DNA of 18,374 nt from an uncultured Collinsella sp. GTDB taxonomy: Bacteria; Actinomycetota; Coriobacteriia; Coriobacteriales; Coriobacteriaceae. Position numbers and translations under genes: made by a program. Where the stretch lies: the NCBI GenBank assembly GCA_900551015.1, contig URUI01000042.1, positions 1 to 18,374 on the forward strand, in the 5' to 3' direction. Below are positions 1-7,011 of the stretch, one piece after another. The first letter of the stretch is position 1; each line of letters opens with the position of its first letter. Under the pieces are notes generated by a model that saw only the letters and a list, made by a program, of their open reading frames with translations, did not search any database and was not told the DNA's origin.

Positions 1-286
1 CAACGGCATTGGCTCCCTCATAGATCAAAAATTCCGCATTGTTTTCCAGCGGGGCGTAGTCAATGGTATCTGGATAGAGGGGCTGAGCATTCCCCAAAGC
101 CGTTTCATCAAATGCACAACGCTCCGTTCCATCCAGGAAGCACACACCCAGATATTCAGTGGTTCCTGTGACAACAAAATGGGGACTATACTTTCCACTG
201 ACCAAGCTGGGGGGAGACTTTCTCTTGCCGCCCCAGAAGATGACCTCCACATGGAGCACCGCCCGGTTTTCATCTGTTCCAATCAT
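1..286 (-). CDS. Partial small protein, possible EF-Tu-like beta-barrel domain (foreign end segment)
   Basis: This reading frame opens with ATG at 286-284 behind a good ribosome binding site (AGGAG, seven bases upstream) and runs off the left edge, so about 95 residues are visible and the C-terminus is missing. The N-terminal part contains the segments VEVIFWGGKR, SGKYSPHFVVTG and IDYAPLENNAEFLIYEGANA. That pattern recalls the short Firmicute proteins built like the C-terminal beta-barrel of EF-Tu, with a GGR..P..SGYRPHF core and a late F.I.EG..VG strand. This is a family impression only, and no function follows from it. It begins 37 bases after the stop of the next upstream minus-strand gene, so the two are probably co-transcribed. 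Its base composition and codon use match its neighbour at 324-1062 rather than the Collinsella-like middle of the window. Confidence 0.5.
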   Translation of the reverse strand, partial: MIGTDENRAVLHVEVIFWGGKRKSPPSLVSGKYSPHFVVTGTTEYLGVCFLDGTERCAFDETALGNAQPLYPDTIDYAPLENNAEFLIYEGANAV

Positions 287-323
287 GCTGTATCACTCCT
301 TCGGCCAGTCCCTCTATTCTCGC

Positions 324-1062
324 TTAATCCCCAAACCGCTCAGTGGCGTCTTTGTAAACTGTAATGCTTTCTTCCACCTTCACTTTTTCACTGCGAATAC
401 GGAAGTAGTCCCGCAGAATGCGCTTCAGTTCCGGGTTTTCCACCTTGCGGGGCAGCAGGCTGATGAACATTTCGTCGTAGCTTCCATACAGCACACCGCC
501 CCGGTTGTAGGTCTGCCATGTCACCGTAGGCTTGCGGCCCTCCGGGTCCTTGGCCAGATCAAAGAGCCACCGCTCATCCAGCTCCACATACCGTTCAAAC
601 ATGAACCTTGTGTCATAGGTCCCATAGCTATAATCCCCCCAGAAAATCAGAGCGATCATTCCATCCGGGCCCAGGCGTTCATAGATCCAGCCTTCCGGAT
701 AACAGCGGTAATGGAGCATTCCCAACGCATGGAACAAATAGCCTTTTTGCGGCGTATCCAGAAGGGGCGAATAGGTCTCGTACACCTGCTCCTTGGGCTG
801 GGTGATGATCGCCTTCATAAAGACCGGCATCAGCCAGCTGCCGCCGTAGCGTTCATTCAGCTCATCAGCCAATGCTTGCAGCCGCTCATCCGGGTTGCGG
901 ATCAAGGAGGCGGTCAGCACCACAGCGGGAATTTTCTCTTTTTCCTTGGGTGTGGCATCCCAAATGCGAAGCCCGTCCGTGATCCACCAGGAGGTACAAT
1001 CATCACGAGAATAAGCAGGTGCGCGTTTCAGCTGGGCGATCCGCTGGATGTTTTCCGCCAGA
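324..1062 (-). CDS. Unrecognised protein, 5'-truncated at a chimeric junction
   Basis: About 245 residues are visible, from roughly position 1062 to the stop at 324-326. I do not recognise the family. The sequence is soluble-looking, rich in aromatic and charged residues (WWITDGLRIWD, YRCYPEGWIYERLGPDG, YGTYDTRFMFERYVELDERW), and shows no signal peptide or membrane span. The frame stays open upstream to 1229, but that extension lies over the genuine rlmL coding sequence in another frame and has the arginine, alanine and proline-rich look of a shadow. The true N-terminus is therefore lost where this segment is fused to rlmL. The following small gene starts 37 bases after its stop, suggesting an operon from the donor genome. 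Codon choice resembles a Clostridia or Oscillospiraceae genome more than a Coriobacterium; this is by eye. Confidence 0.55.
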
Positions 1063-1335
1063 AAGCGTGGTGGCGCCGGGGCGGACGATGCTCTCCCAGG
1101 CGATGTCGTAAACGCTGTCGTACAGCTCGTCGGCATCCTGCGCCTCAAAGCGCCCAAGCACCACAAACACGCGGCTGGCCAGGCGCGACCACAGGCAGGC
1201 ACGGTAGCCTTCTTCGAGCTCGCCCTCAAACGTAGCGCGGCCCTTCAGGCGGCGGACATGCGAAAGCCCGAGGCGTTTAAGCTCATCGGCGAGTGCGGAC
1301 TCAAAGCCCTCGGGGCAGCTTGCGTAAAATTCCAT
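1060..1335 (-). CDS. rlmL: RlmL-type 23S rRNA guanine-N2 methyltransferase, N-terminal fragment
   Basis: Translation from ATG 1335-1333 starts MEFYASCPEGFESALADEL and continues for about 90 residues. This is the start of the ferredoxin-like plus THUMP module of the RlmL/UPF0020 family, which methylates 23S rRNA in the large ribosomal subunit. The segments YRACLWSRLASRVFVVLGRF and the closing IAWESIVRPGATT match E. coli RlmL (WSRLASR, INWTEMFNPGAT) position for position. A GAGAGG ribosome binding site sits five bases upstream of this start and supports it over the in-frame ATG at 1410. After the GATT motif, near 1060, the family match stops abruptly. The rest of the THUMP domain and the whole methyltransferase domain are absent and replaced by an unrelated sequence in another frame. 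I read this as an assembly junction rather than a real pseudogene. Confidence 0.8.
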
Positions 1336-1586
1336 GGGTGACCTCTCTGGTTGCGTCGCTCCATTATATGATGGATGCTTCGTTTGCCATCGCCCCCGAA
1401 AGGAACCCATATGATTGATGCGTGCTCCTTGATTCCCATTTTCATTGCAACAGCCTCAGGACTCGGGGCCTCGCACAGGCTCCCGCCGCCTTATAGAACT
1501 GAAAGCTGGGCGTAGGGCAAATCCATGGCACGCGACCTGCGATTGCTCGGCCATAGATGGCGTAATCGAGGCTAAGGGAGGGCATC
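1336..1586. other. Intergenic region without a supported gene
   Basis: This 251-bp stretch separates the divergent rlmL start from the small membrane protein gene. A 34-codon plus-strand frame at 1411-1515 has a plausible AAAGGA site before its ATG, but its product (MIDACSLIPIFIA and onward) has no coding character I can defend past about residue 20. I see no tRNA, terminator or attachment site. The region may contain the left boundary of the block that ends at the truncated HAD gene near 10973. Confidence 0.4.
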
Positions 1587-1736
1587 ATGCGCAAGGCAAA
1601 CGAGAGCTGGTTCTGGCACGCGAACGACATGGTGGTGGCGGGCGACATGAACCTCGTGGTCCGCGTCCTGTGGGCCGCGCTCATCGTGGGCATCGGCGTC
1701 GCGACGATGGCCACGCTCTGGATCGTCACGAGGTAG
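1587..1736 (+). CDS. Small single-span membrane protein (49 aa), unknown function
   Basis: This short gene begins with ATG at 1587, four bases after a strong GGGAGGG ribosome binding site, and ends at TAG 1734-1736. The 49-residue product opens with MRKANESWFWHANDMVVAGD, a polar and aromatic N-terminal segment. A hydrophobic stretch from about residue 23 to 46 follows (LVVRVLWAALIVGIGVATMA, then TLWIVT), long enough for one transmembrane helix, and the protein ends in a single arginine. There is no cleavable signal peptide because the span is C-terminal, so an N-out or N-in tail-anchored form is possible. It stands alone on the plus strand, 52 bases before the convergent HAD gene. I do not recognise a family. 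The ribosome binding site and the clean hydrophobic segment are the reasons for calling it. It could be a remnant of a longer membrane protein. Confidence 0.55.
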   Translation: MRKANESWFWHANDMVVAGDMNLVVRVLWAALIVGIGVATMATLWIVTR

Positions 1737-1788
1737 CGCGCCACGAACGGATGACGAGGCACGCGGCGCATGCCACGCTGGCGGAACC

Positions 1789-2616
1789 CTAGCCTCGCTG
1801 CTGGACAATCTGTTCGATGAGCTTCGCGACGGAGTCCTCGGCTGCGTCCCCGATCAGGTGATGGGCCGCGGCCTTCGCCTCTGGCATCGCGCCCGCGACT
1901 GCGTAGGAGTTCGGCACCTTTTCGAGGAGCGTCACGTCGTTTTCCGAGTCTCCGATAAAAGCGACCTCGTCCAGCGTGACCCCAAGGCTGCCGAGAAGCG
2001 CGTCGAGTCCGTTTACCTTGCTCCAGCCAGCCGGAACAACATCGAGGAAGAATGGGACGGGCGAGGGGAAATCAAGTTCTGGGCAGGCCTCCTTGCATCG
2101 ACTCCGAACGACTTCCGTCGGGGCGGAGCTGACGTTGACGAAGATGCCGGCGGTGATGACGTCACGGTTCGTGGGCACGTCTCCGAGCGCCATGTCTCTT
2201 CCGGAGTCCTTAACGATTTCCAGGGCGAATTCGTCGCCAGGCTCGACGGCGCAGAGGAACTGCTCGCAGCGTTTGCCTGTCTCATCGACATCGGCGACTA
2301 GCCAGAGTGACGTCCCCGCGTAGGGGCGTACGGCGCTATCGAGCTTGACGAGGGCCTCCGTCGAGAGCGTCTTTTTGAACACGAGTTCGCCGCTGGAGAA
2401 GACCTTCTTTCCGTTGGCCATGATGCCGGTCGAGAAACAGCGCGTGTCGCCGTCAAAGGCATCGGCCAGGTCGGCGTAGTCGCGGCCGCTTGCGGGGCCG
2501 AACGCGATGCCCGCATCAAGCGCCGAAAGAATCGCGCTGTGCGTGCGCTCCGATACGACCCTTGAGCCAAACGGCAGCAGGGTCCCGTCCATGTCTGCGA
2601 GGATGAGCTTTATCAA
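1789..2616 (-). CDS. Cof-type HAD-IIB sugar-phosphate phosphatase
   Basis: The 275-residue product is a complete member of the haloacid dehalogenase IIB (Cof) family, cytosolic magnesium-dependent phosphatases that usually act on sugar phosphates or related metabolites. All four motifs are visible: DMDGTLL with the nucleophile D8 and acid/base D10, S43 in PASGR, K200 in GWSKVNGL, and GDSEND at 222-227 for metal binding. A cap domain fills roughly residues 80-190. The start is a TTG at 2616-2614, preceded at four bases by GGGAGGA, so the unusual start codon is well supported. It lies 41 bases downstream of the RpiR regulator on the same strand and is probably co-transcribed with it. In this context it may dephosphorylate an intermediate or a toxic by-product of the sugar imported by the neighbouring PTS. 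That role is inference. Confidence 0.88.
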   Translation of the reverse strand: MIKLILADMDGTLLPFGSRVVSERTHSAILSALDAGIAFGPASGRDYADLADAFDGDTRCFSTGIMANGKKVFSSGELVFKKTLSTEALVKLDSAVRPYAGTSLWLVADVDETGKRCEQFLCAVEPGDEFALEIVKDSGRDMALGDVPTNRDVITAGIFVNVSSAPTEVVRSRCKEACPELDFPSPVPFFLDVVPAGWSKVNGLDALLGSLGVTLDEVAFIGDSENDVTLLEKVPNSYAVAGAMPEAKAAAHHLIGDAAEDSVAKLIEQIVQQRG

Positions 2617-2657
2617 GGGGTCCTCCCGTTTCGGTCTGGGCGTCGGTGTGCGTCGTC

Positions 2658-3521
2658 CTAGCTGTATTGCCTGTCTCCCAAGAGATTCTTCGAGATGATC
2701 CTGTTAAACTCTACCGGGTCATCCCAGCAAGAGGTCAGGAAGAGGAACAACAGCTCGATGACGAAGTTGATCGAGCTGTGCGAGAAGGCGACCTCGGTTC
2801 CGGTGATGGCCTGATCTCGCGAGACGGCTCGGATGATATACGTGGCACGCTTCGCGAGCGGCGTATCTGGGTTGTCTGTGATCATGATGATGGGGGTGTT
2901 CGAATCCTCGGCAGAGTCGAATATGTTGACGAGGCGCTTCGAGTATCCGGACGTCGAAATGACGAGCAGGATGTCATTCTCCTTGAGGCTGGTTGCGGCG
3001 GAGACCATGGCATCGGTGGTACTGGGGCAAAATGCCCTGACTCCAACCTGTGAGAGCTTAAACGCCGCGTTTACGCCCATGCTAATCGAGTTGCCGACGC
3101 CCGCAATCAGGACGAGGTTGGCGTTGTGGAGCAGATTGACGACTGTCGAAAAGTCATCGGAGTCAATGAGCGAGGCGGTTTGGGAGAGCTCCTTGACCTT
3201 GTGAGACAGGACGTACTTAATGGAGCCCTCGACGTCGTCCAGAGTAACCTTGCCGCCCGTGGCCTTTTCCTCGCCGGAGGCCCTGCTGATGGATATGCCG
3301 AGCGCCAGACGCATGTCCGAATAGGTTCGGTAGTCAAGCGTCCTTGCGAACCTCGAAACAGACGCCGGTGACGTACCGGTTTCTGCGGCGAGTTCGCGGA
3401 CGGTCATCGTTGCGACGTCCGACGGGTGGTCGAGCACATACGTTGCGATTGCCTTCTCCGAGGGGGATAGGCTGCTCATGACCGCGCAGATGTGGCTGAG
3501 CACATCTCCTGTCTTATCCAT
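2658..3521 (-). CDS. RpiR/MurR-family transcriptional regulator with SIS domain
   Basis: The protein has 287 residues and the two-domain layout of RpiR-type regulators. Residues 1 to about 77 form the winged helix-turn-helix, including TVRELAAETGTSPASVSRFA, where the recognition helix is GTSPASVSRFARTL. A sugar isomerase (SIS) domain spans about 125-260, with IAGVGNSISMGVNAAFKL, the phosphosugar-binding ISTSGYSK loop and IIMITDNPDTPLAKRA. Such regulators bind a sugar phosphate through the SIS fold and control catabolic operons, often their own neighbours. The start ATG at 3521-3519 has AAGGAG five bases upstream. It is divergent from the MFS-aldolase-PTS genes across a 300-bp region full of GTGAAA/TTTCAC repeats, and co-directional with the HAD gene downstream. 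It is the obvious candidate regulator of the adjacent operon. Whether it activates or represses cannot be told from sequence. Confidence 0.9.
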   Translation of the reverse strand: MDKTGDVLSHICAVMSSLSPSEKAIATYVLDHPSDVATMTVRELAAETGTSPASVSRFARTLDYRTYSDMRLALGISISRASGEEKATGGKVTLDDVEGSIKYVLSHKVKELSQTASLIDSDDFSTVVNLLHNANLVLIAGVGNSISMGVNAAFKLSQVGVRAFCPSTTDAMVSAATSLKENDILLVISTSGYSKRLVNIFDSAEDSNTPIIMITDNPDTPLAKRATYIIRAVSRDQAITGTEVAFSHSSINFVIELLFLFLTSCWDDPVEFNRIISKNLLGDRQYS

Positions 3522-3821
3522 GGTTACTCCTTGGCCCTAGTTTGCTTTGTATCTTAGGTCAAGAGAGGTGAAAATAAAGCAAAATGTTTCATAAGCGGTG
3601 AAATAGCGTTTCACCGCTGATTTCCTACCGTTCACGGTAAATCGATGCTTCCCCGGCGCAATCTCATCTTGAGCTGCTATCCTATGAGCCGTGAAACAAC
3701 AGCACGAAAACGATGAAACAACAGAACATTGTTCCAACGCCTCGCAACTTCGTTTCACGCTAGATGGCGAATCACTTCGAAGCCCAGACAGGCACCCGGC
3801 GAGCAAGAAGGGAGAAGCACG
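3522..3821. promoter_or_regulatory. Divergent promoter region with repeated GTGAAA/TTTCAC operator-like sites
   Basis: This 300-bp region lies between the RpiR gene and the MFS gene. It contains a 9-bp inverted repeat, GCGGTGAAA at 3595-3603 and TTTCACCGC at 3609-3617, and a second palindrome TACCGTTCACGGTA at 3626-3639. Further half-sites occur at 3568 (GGTGAAAA), 3586 (GTTTCAT), 3690 (CGTGAAACAAC), 3713 (ATGAAACAAC) and 3751 (CGTTTCACG). This density of one motif in a non-coding gap is typical of a multi-site operator, most simply for the RpiR protein. I cannot fix the -35 and -10 boxes with confidence. Confidence 0.65.
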
Positions 3822-5024
3822 ATGCACAACGCCAGGACAAACGCAAGCATGACTTCGCTGTTCTTCGCGAACGTCCTCTACTGGGTCTGCGCGGGCGTGT
3901 ACTCGCCGTTCCTCTCCGCTCACTACACGAGCCTCGGCCTCAGCGCAGCCCAGACCGGCATCCTCCTCGCGGCGACCCCGGCGTGTGCGCTCGCCATCCA
4001 GCCGCTCTGGTCGACGATCGCCGACAAACTCGGGCGCCGCCGCGCGGTCATCGTGATCCTCTGCCTTGCGGCGGCGGTACTCGCTCCGCTGTATTACCTG
4101 GCGTCGACGTTCGTCCCGGTCCTTCTCGTAACCTTTGCGTTCTCGGCGTTTTTCTCGGGGCTCCTGCCCCTGAGCGACTCCCTCGTCATCGAGCTCGCGG
4201 ATCGCTCTGGCCTGGACTTTTCTCGCATTCGCATGGGTGGCACTATCGGCTATGCCATCGTCGTCCTGATCGTCGGTCGGCTGCTCGACATGGCTCCTCA
4301 AATCCAGTTCGCGGTGGTCTCTGCCGCGCTGGTGGTCTTCGCGGCTCACATGTGGCGCCTCCCCGAGGCGGGAATTCGCGCCAATGCCGCGGACGATCCC
4401 AAGGTCTCCCACGGAAAGGGCCTCCTCTCGCTGTTCACCAGCAATGAGATCGCCTTCGTCTTGGTCTTCGCCTTCATCAGTTCGGCCGCGATTGGCTTCA
4501 TCGGGGCGTTCTTGGGCCGCTACGCGGTCGAGCTTGGCGAGGGTCAGAACCTCGTGGGCGTCCTGAGTGCGGTCTCCGCTGCGAGCGAGATCCCCATCCT
4601 GCTCGTTTCCTCCAAGCTGGTCAGGCGCTTCGGCGAGATGAACCTCCTGATCTTTTCCTGCTTCATGGCGGCGCTCAGGCTCGTGCTCGTGGGCACCGGC
4701 ATCGTCCCGGTCATGATCTGCGGCCAGCTGCTGCAGAGCGTGAGTTACATGACCGTCTACTACTCCTGCGTTACCTACATTGCCAACCACACTTACGAGG
4801 ATTGTCGCGCTCGAGGTCAGAGCGCCTTCGCGATGGTTCAGAGCGGTCTGTCCGTCGTGGTTGCGAACCTGTTTGGCGGTTGGGCGTGCGACGCGCTCGG
4901 CACGCACGCGGGTTTTCTGGCCTTCGCCCTCGCTTCAACGATTGCTGCGGTCGTTGCTTTTGTGGCGTACGTACTGTGGCGTCGAAGCGCAGCGCCACAG
5001 CCTGAGGGCCAGTCGGCCGCATAG
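3822..5024 (+). CDS. MFS transporter (LacY/HcaT-like nucleoside or oligosaccharide:H+ symporter type)
   Basis: The 400-residue inner-membrane protein has about twelve hydrophobic segments in two halves separated by a polar loop near residue 190 (EAGIRANAADDPKVSHGKG). The first half carries the MFS motif A, ADKLGRRR, after the second helix. The segment FSRIRMGGTIGYAIVVLIVG resembles the R..GSIGF segment of the MFS_1-like/HcaT/NupG branch of proton symporters. I choose ATG 3822 because GGGAG lies upstream. The frame is open from a TTG at 3729, but the extra 31 residues are polar, would precede the first membrane helix, and overlap the operator-like region. The gene is first in the plus-strand cluster, 114 bases before the aldolase. 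It may import a non-PTS form of the same substrate or export a product. Substrate unknown. Confidence 0.85.
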   Translation: MHNARTNASMTSLFFANVLYWVCAGVYSPFLSAHYTSLGLSAAQTGILLAATPACALAIQPLWSTIADKLGRRRAVIVILCLAAAVLAPLYYLASTFVPVLLVTFAFSAFFSGLLPLSDSLVIELADRSGLDFSRIRMGGTIGYAIVVLIVGRLLDMAPQIQFAVVSAALVVFAAHMWRLPEAGIRANAADDPKVSHGKGLLSLFTSNEIAFVLVFAFISSAAIGFIGAFLGRYAVELGEGQNLVGVLSAVSAASEIPILLVSSKLVRRFGEMNLLIFSCFMAALRLVLVGTGIVPVMICGQLLQSVSYMTVYYSCVTYIANHTYEDCRARGQSAFAMVQSGLSVVVANLFGGWACDALGTHAGFLAFALASTIAAVVAFVAYVLWRRSAAPQPEGQSAA

Positions 5025-5138
5025 GCTCCACCGCGTTTTGCAAGCGCCTGCCTGCCTCGCGCTTCTCTTCGTGTTCAACCAGCTGACGAGCTGAGAACTG
5101 TCCAATCCAATGGTTATCCAAGTGAAAGGAAGACAAAG

Positions 5139-5993
5139 ATGTCTCTCATCAAGGTCAACGAGCTTCTTCAACATGCGACCGAGCACCACTATGGCGTGCC
5201 CGCGATCAACGTCATCAACACGGAGACCATCCGTTATGCGATCCAGGCCGCCGAGGATGAGCACATGCCTATCATCATCCAGTACTGGCCCGGCTTCGAG
5301 GACCACTGTGCCCTCGACATCATCGCCTTCGCCGCCCGCTATTACGCCGAGCGCGCGAGCGTGCCCGTCGCCGTCCACCAGGATCACTCCGCTGGTTACG
5401 AGATCGCCGTCAAGGGCGTCAAGGCCGGTTTCCCCTCCGTCATGGTCGACGGCTCCTCGCTTCCCTATGAGGAGAACTTCCAGCTCACGAAGGACGTCGT
5501 CCAGGTCGCCAAGATCTTCGACGTTGACATCGAGGCCGAGCTCGGCCACGTCGGCAACGGCTCCGACGCCAACGACTTCGTGAACAGCGACCACTATACC
5601 GACCCGAACCTCGCCGAGGAGTTCGTCGAGGGCACCGGCTGTGGTTCGCTCGCCATCGCCGTCGGCAACGCCCACGGCCCCTACGTCAAGGTCCCGAACC
5701 TCGACATGGAGCGCATCAAGGCCTGCAGGGAGGCCGTCAGCGTCCCCCTCGTCATGCACGGATGCTCCGACATCCCCGACGAGCAGCTCCAGGAGGCCGT
5801 GAACCTCGGCATGAGCAAGTTCAACATCGCCACGGAGTACTTCCGCTCCATGTACCGCGCCTTCGAGAAGGACATCAACTCCGGCAAGAACGACGGCAAC
5901 GGCGTTGGCCTCCTGATGGACGCCGCCCCCGACATGCGCGCGTTTGTCGCAAGCAAGATCCAGCTTCTGAACCCCAACCACTATTCGCTCTAG
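5139..5993 (+). CDS. Class II ketose-bisphosphate aldolase, GatY/KbaY-like
   Basis: The 284-residue cytosolic enzyme belongs to the zinc-dependent class II aldolases, which cleave ketose 1,6-bisphosphates such as fructose- or tagatose-bisphosphate to two triose phosphates. The length and the positions of catalytic D82 and zinc ligands H83, H179 and H207 fit GatY/KbaY closely, and EAELGHVGN at 132-140 and NIATE at 229-233 are also in place. Three motifs are off-consensus. The usual LDHG is QDHS, the GT(S/A)HG loop is GNAHG, and the phosphate-loop HG(G/A)SG is HGCSD, so a glycine that normally faces the substrate phosphate is an aspartate. This suggests a non-standard substrate. The ATG has AAAGGAAG upstream. 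The gene precedes the PTS IIA gene by ten bases, so cleavage of the PTS product is its likely job, but no kinase to form a bisphosphate is nearby. Confidence 0.87.
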   Translation: MSLIKVNELLQHATEHHYGVPAINVINTETIRYAIQAAEDEHMPIIIQYWPGFEDHCALDIIAFAARYYAERASVPVAVHQDHSAGYEIAVKGVKAGFPSVMVDGSSLPYEENFQLTKDVVQVAKIFDVDIEAELGHVGNGSDANDFVNSDHYTDPNLAEEFVEGTGCGSLAIAVGNAHGPYVKVPNLDMERIKACREAVSVPLVMHGCSDIPDEQLQEAVNLGMSKFNIATEYFRSMYRAFEKDINSGKNDGNGVGLLMDAAPDMRAFVASKIQLLNPNHYSL

Positions 5994-6003
5994 GAGAGAC
6001 TCG

Positions 6004-6432
6004 ATGAAGAAAGTTCTTGTCGCGTCGCACGGTCACCTCGCAAGCGGAATCAGGAGCTCGATCGAGATCCTGACCGGTATGGCGGACATGGTGGAAGCAG
6101 TTGACTGCTACGTGGACGACTCCGATTTCACCCCTCGCATCCAGGCGTTTATTGACTCGGTGGGCCCTGAGGACGAGGCCATCATCTTCACCGACATCTA
6201 CGGTGGCTCCGTCTTCCAGAAGGTCGTCCTCATGGAGCCGGAGAAGCGCGGGATCGTCCATGTTACCGGTATGAACCTCGGCCTCGTGATCGAGGCGCTC
6301 CTCGGCGCTGAGCCGGTCACGGCAGATTCGATCAAGCAGAGCGTCGAGCTGGCGAGGGCGACGATGCAGGTCGTCGAGCCTCCGAGCAAGGCCGCGGACA
6401 ACGAGGGGTCCGACGGAGACTTCTTCGATTAG
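6004..6432 (+). CDS. PTS mannose-family EIIA component
   Basis: This 142-residue protein is a stand-alone EIIA of the mannose/fructose/sorbose PTS family. It accepts phosphate from HPr and passes it to EIIB. The N-terminus MKKVLVASHGHLASGIRSSI contains the phosphorylatable histidine H9 at the end of the first beta strand, as in ManX. The segment EAIIFTDIYGGSVFQK matches the FTDLFGGSP region of the family, and VTGMNLGLVIEAL matches the GVNLPML region. The C-terminal tail from about residue 120 is acidic and probably disordered. It begins ten bases after the aldolase stop with GGAGAG as ribosome binding site, and IIB follows 29 bases later. No EI or HPr gene lies in the window, so these general components must come from elsewhere in the genome. 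Confidence 0.92.
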   Translation: MKKVLVASHGHLASGIRSSIEILTGMADMVEAVDCYVDDSDFTPRIQAFIDSVGPEDEAIIFTDIYGGSVFQKVVLMEPEKRGIVHVTGMNLGLVIEALLGAEPVTADSIKQSVELARATMQVVEPPSKAADNEGSDGDFFD

Positions 6433-6461
6433 AGAGCACTAATAAGTAAGGAGAGGAAACA

Positions 6462-6965
6462 ATGATTGTTCAGGTTCGAGTCGATGACCGTCTGATTCAC
6501 GGGCAGGTCGCCCTGGTGTGGACCAAGGAGCTCAACACCACCAGGATCATCGTCGCCAACAAGCACGCCGTGGAGAGCGATGCCCTTCGCATGACGCTTT
6601 CCATGGGTACGCCGGCGGGCCAGAAGCTCCTCGTCAAGGATGTTCCGGATGCTTGCCGCATCGCGAACGATCCGCGTGCGGACTCCATGCGCATCTTCGC
6701 GCTCACCAACTGCGTGCGTGACGTGCTTGAGCTCGTTAAAGGCGCACCGGGCAAGATCGAGGGCGTGAACGTTGCCAATGTCGGCCGCTTCGACAAGTCC
6801 GATCCGGATAGCAAGGTCGCCCTCAACTCCACGATCATGCTCAACCCGGATGAGCTCGAGGCCGCGAAGGAGCTTTGCGAGCAGGGTATTCCGGTTTTCC
6901 ATCAGCTTATCCCGTCCAATCCCAAGACTCCTCTCAAGAGTCTGATCGAGGCGGCAGAGAAATAA
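6462..6965 (+). CDS. PTS mannose-family EIIB component
   Basis: The 167-residue protein is a cytosolic EIIB of the mannose family, which transfers phosphate from EIIA to the incoming sugar. The diagnostic N-terminal motif RVDDRLIHGQV is intact with the phosphorylatable histidine at position 13. The middle (DALRMTLSMGTPAGQKLLV) and later part (VNVANVGRF, then KVALNSTIMLNPDE) follow the family throughout, and the length is normal. The ATG is preceded by AAGGAGAGG, the best ribosome binding site in the cluster. The separate IIA and IIB genes resemble sorbose or fructose (Lev-type) systems rather than the fused ManX. The sugar specificity cannot be deduced from this subunit. Confidence 0.94.
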   Translation: MIVQVRVDDRLIHGQVALVWTKELNTTRIIVANKHAVESDALRMTLSMGTPAGQKLLVKDVPDACRIANDPRADSMRIFALTNCVRDVLELVKGAPGKIEGVNVANVGRFDKSDPDSKVALNSTIMLNPDELEAAKELCEQGIPVFHQLIPSNPKTPLKSLIEAAEK

Positions 6966-7011
6966 GGGGATTTGGCCAGGCGGTCAAATGAAATGAGAGA
7001 AAGGAAGTCAA

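Noticed and set aside
159..1235. Long plus-strand open frame of 358 codons
   Set aside because: It lies antisense to the foreign minus-strand genes and to rlmL, has no ribosome binding site, and crosses the chimeric junction. Its product is a low-hydrophobicity mix without family features.
1411..1515. 34-codon plus-strand frame with an AAAGGA site
   Set aside because: The ribosome binding site is good, but the product shows no domain, its second half looks like non-coding translation, and it may only be the head of a gene lost at the left breakpoint. Support is too weak for a CDS call.
3537..4907. 456-codon minus-strand frame opposite the MFS gene
   Set aside because: It is an antisense shadow of a GC-rich gene. 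The product is dominated by charged D, E, R, H and G residues and it overlaps a clear membrane transporter.
4935..5981. 348-codon minus-strand frame opposite the aldolase
   Set aside because: It is an antisense frame of a highly codon-biased gene, rich in V, D, G and L, without a supported start. The aldolase motifs on the plus strand are unambiguous.
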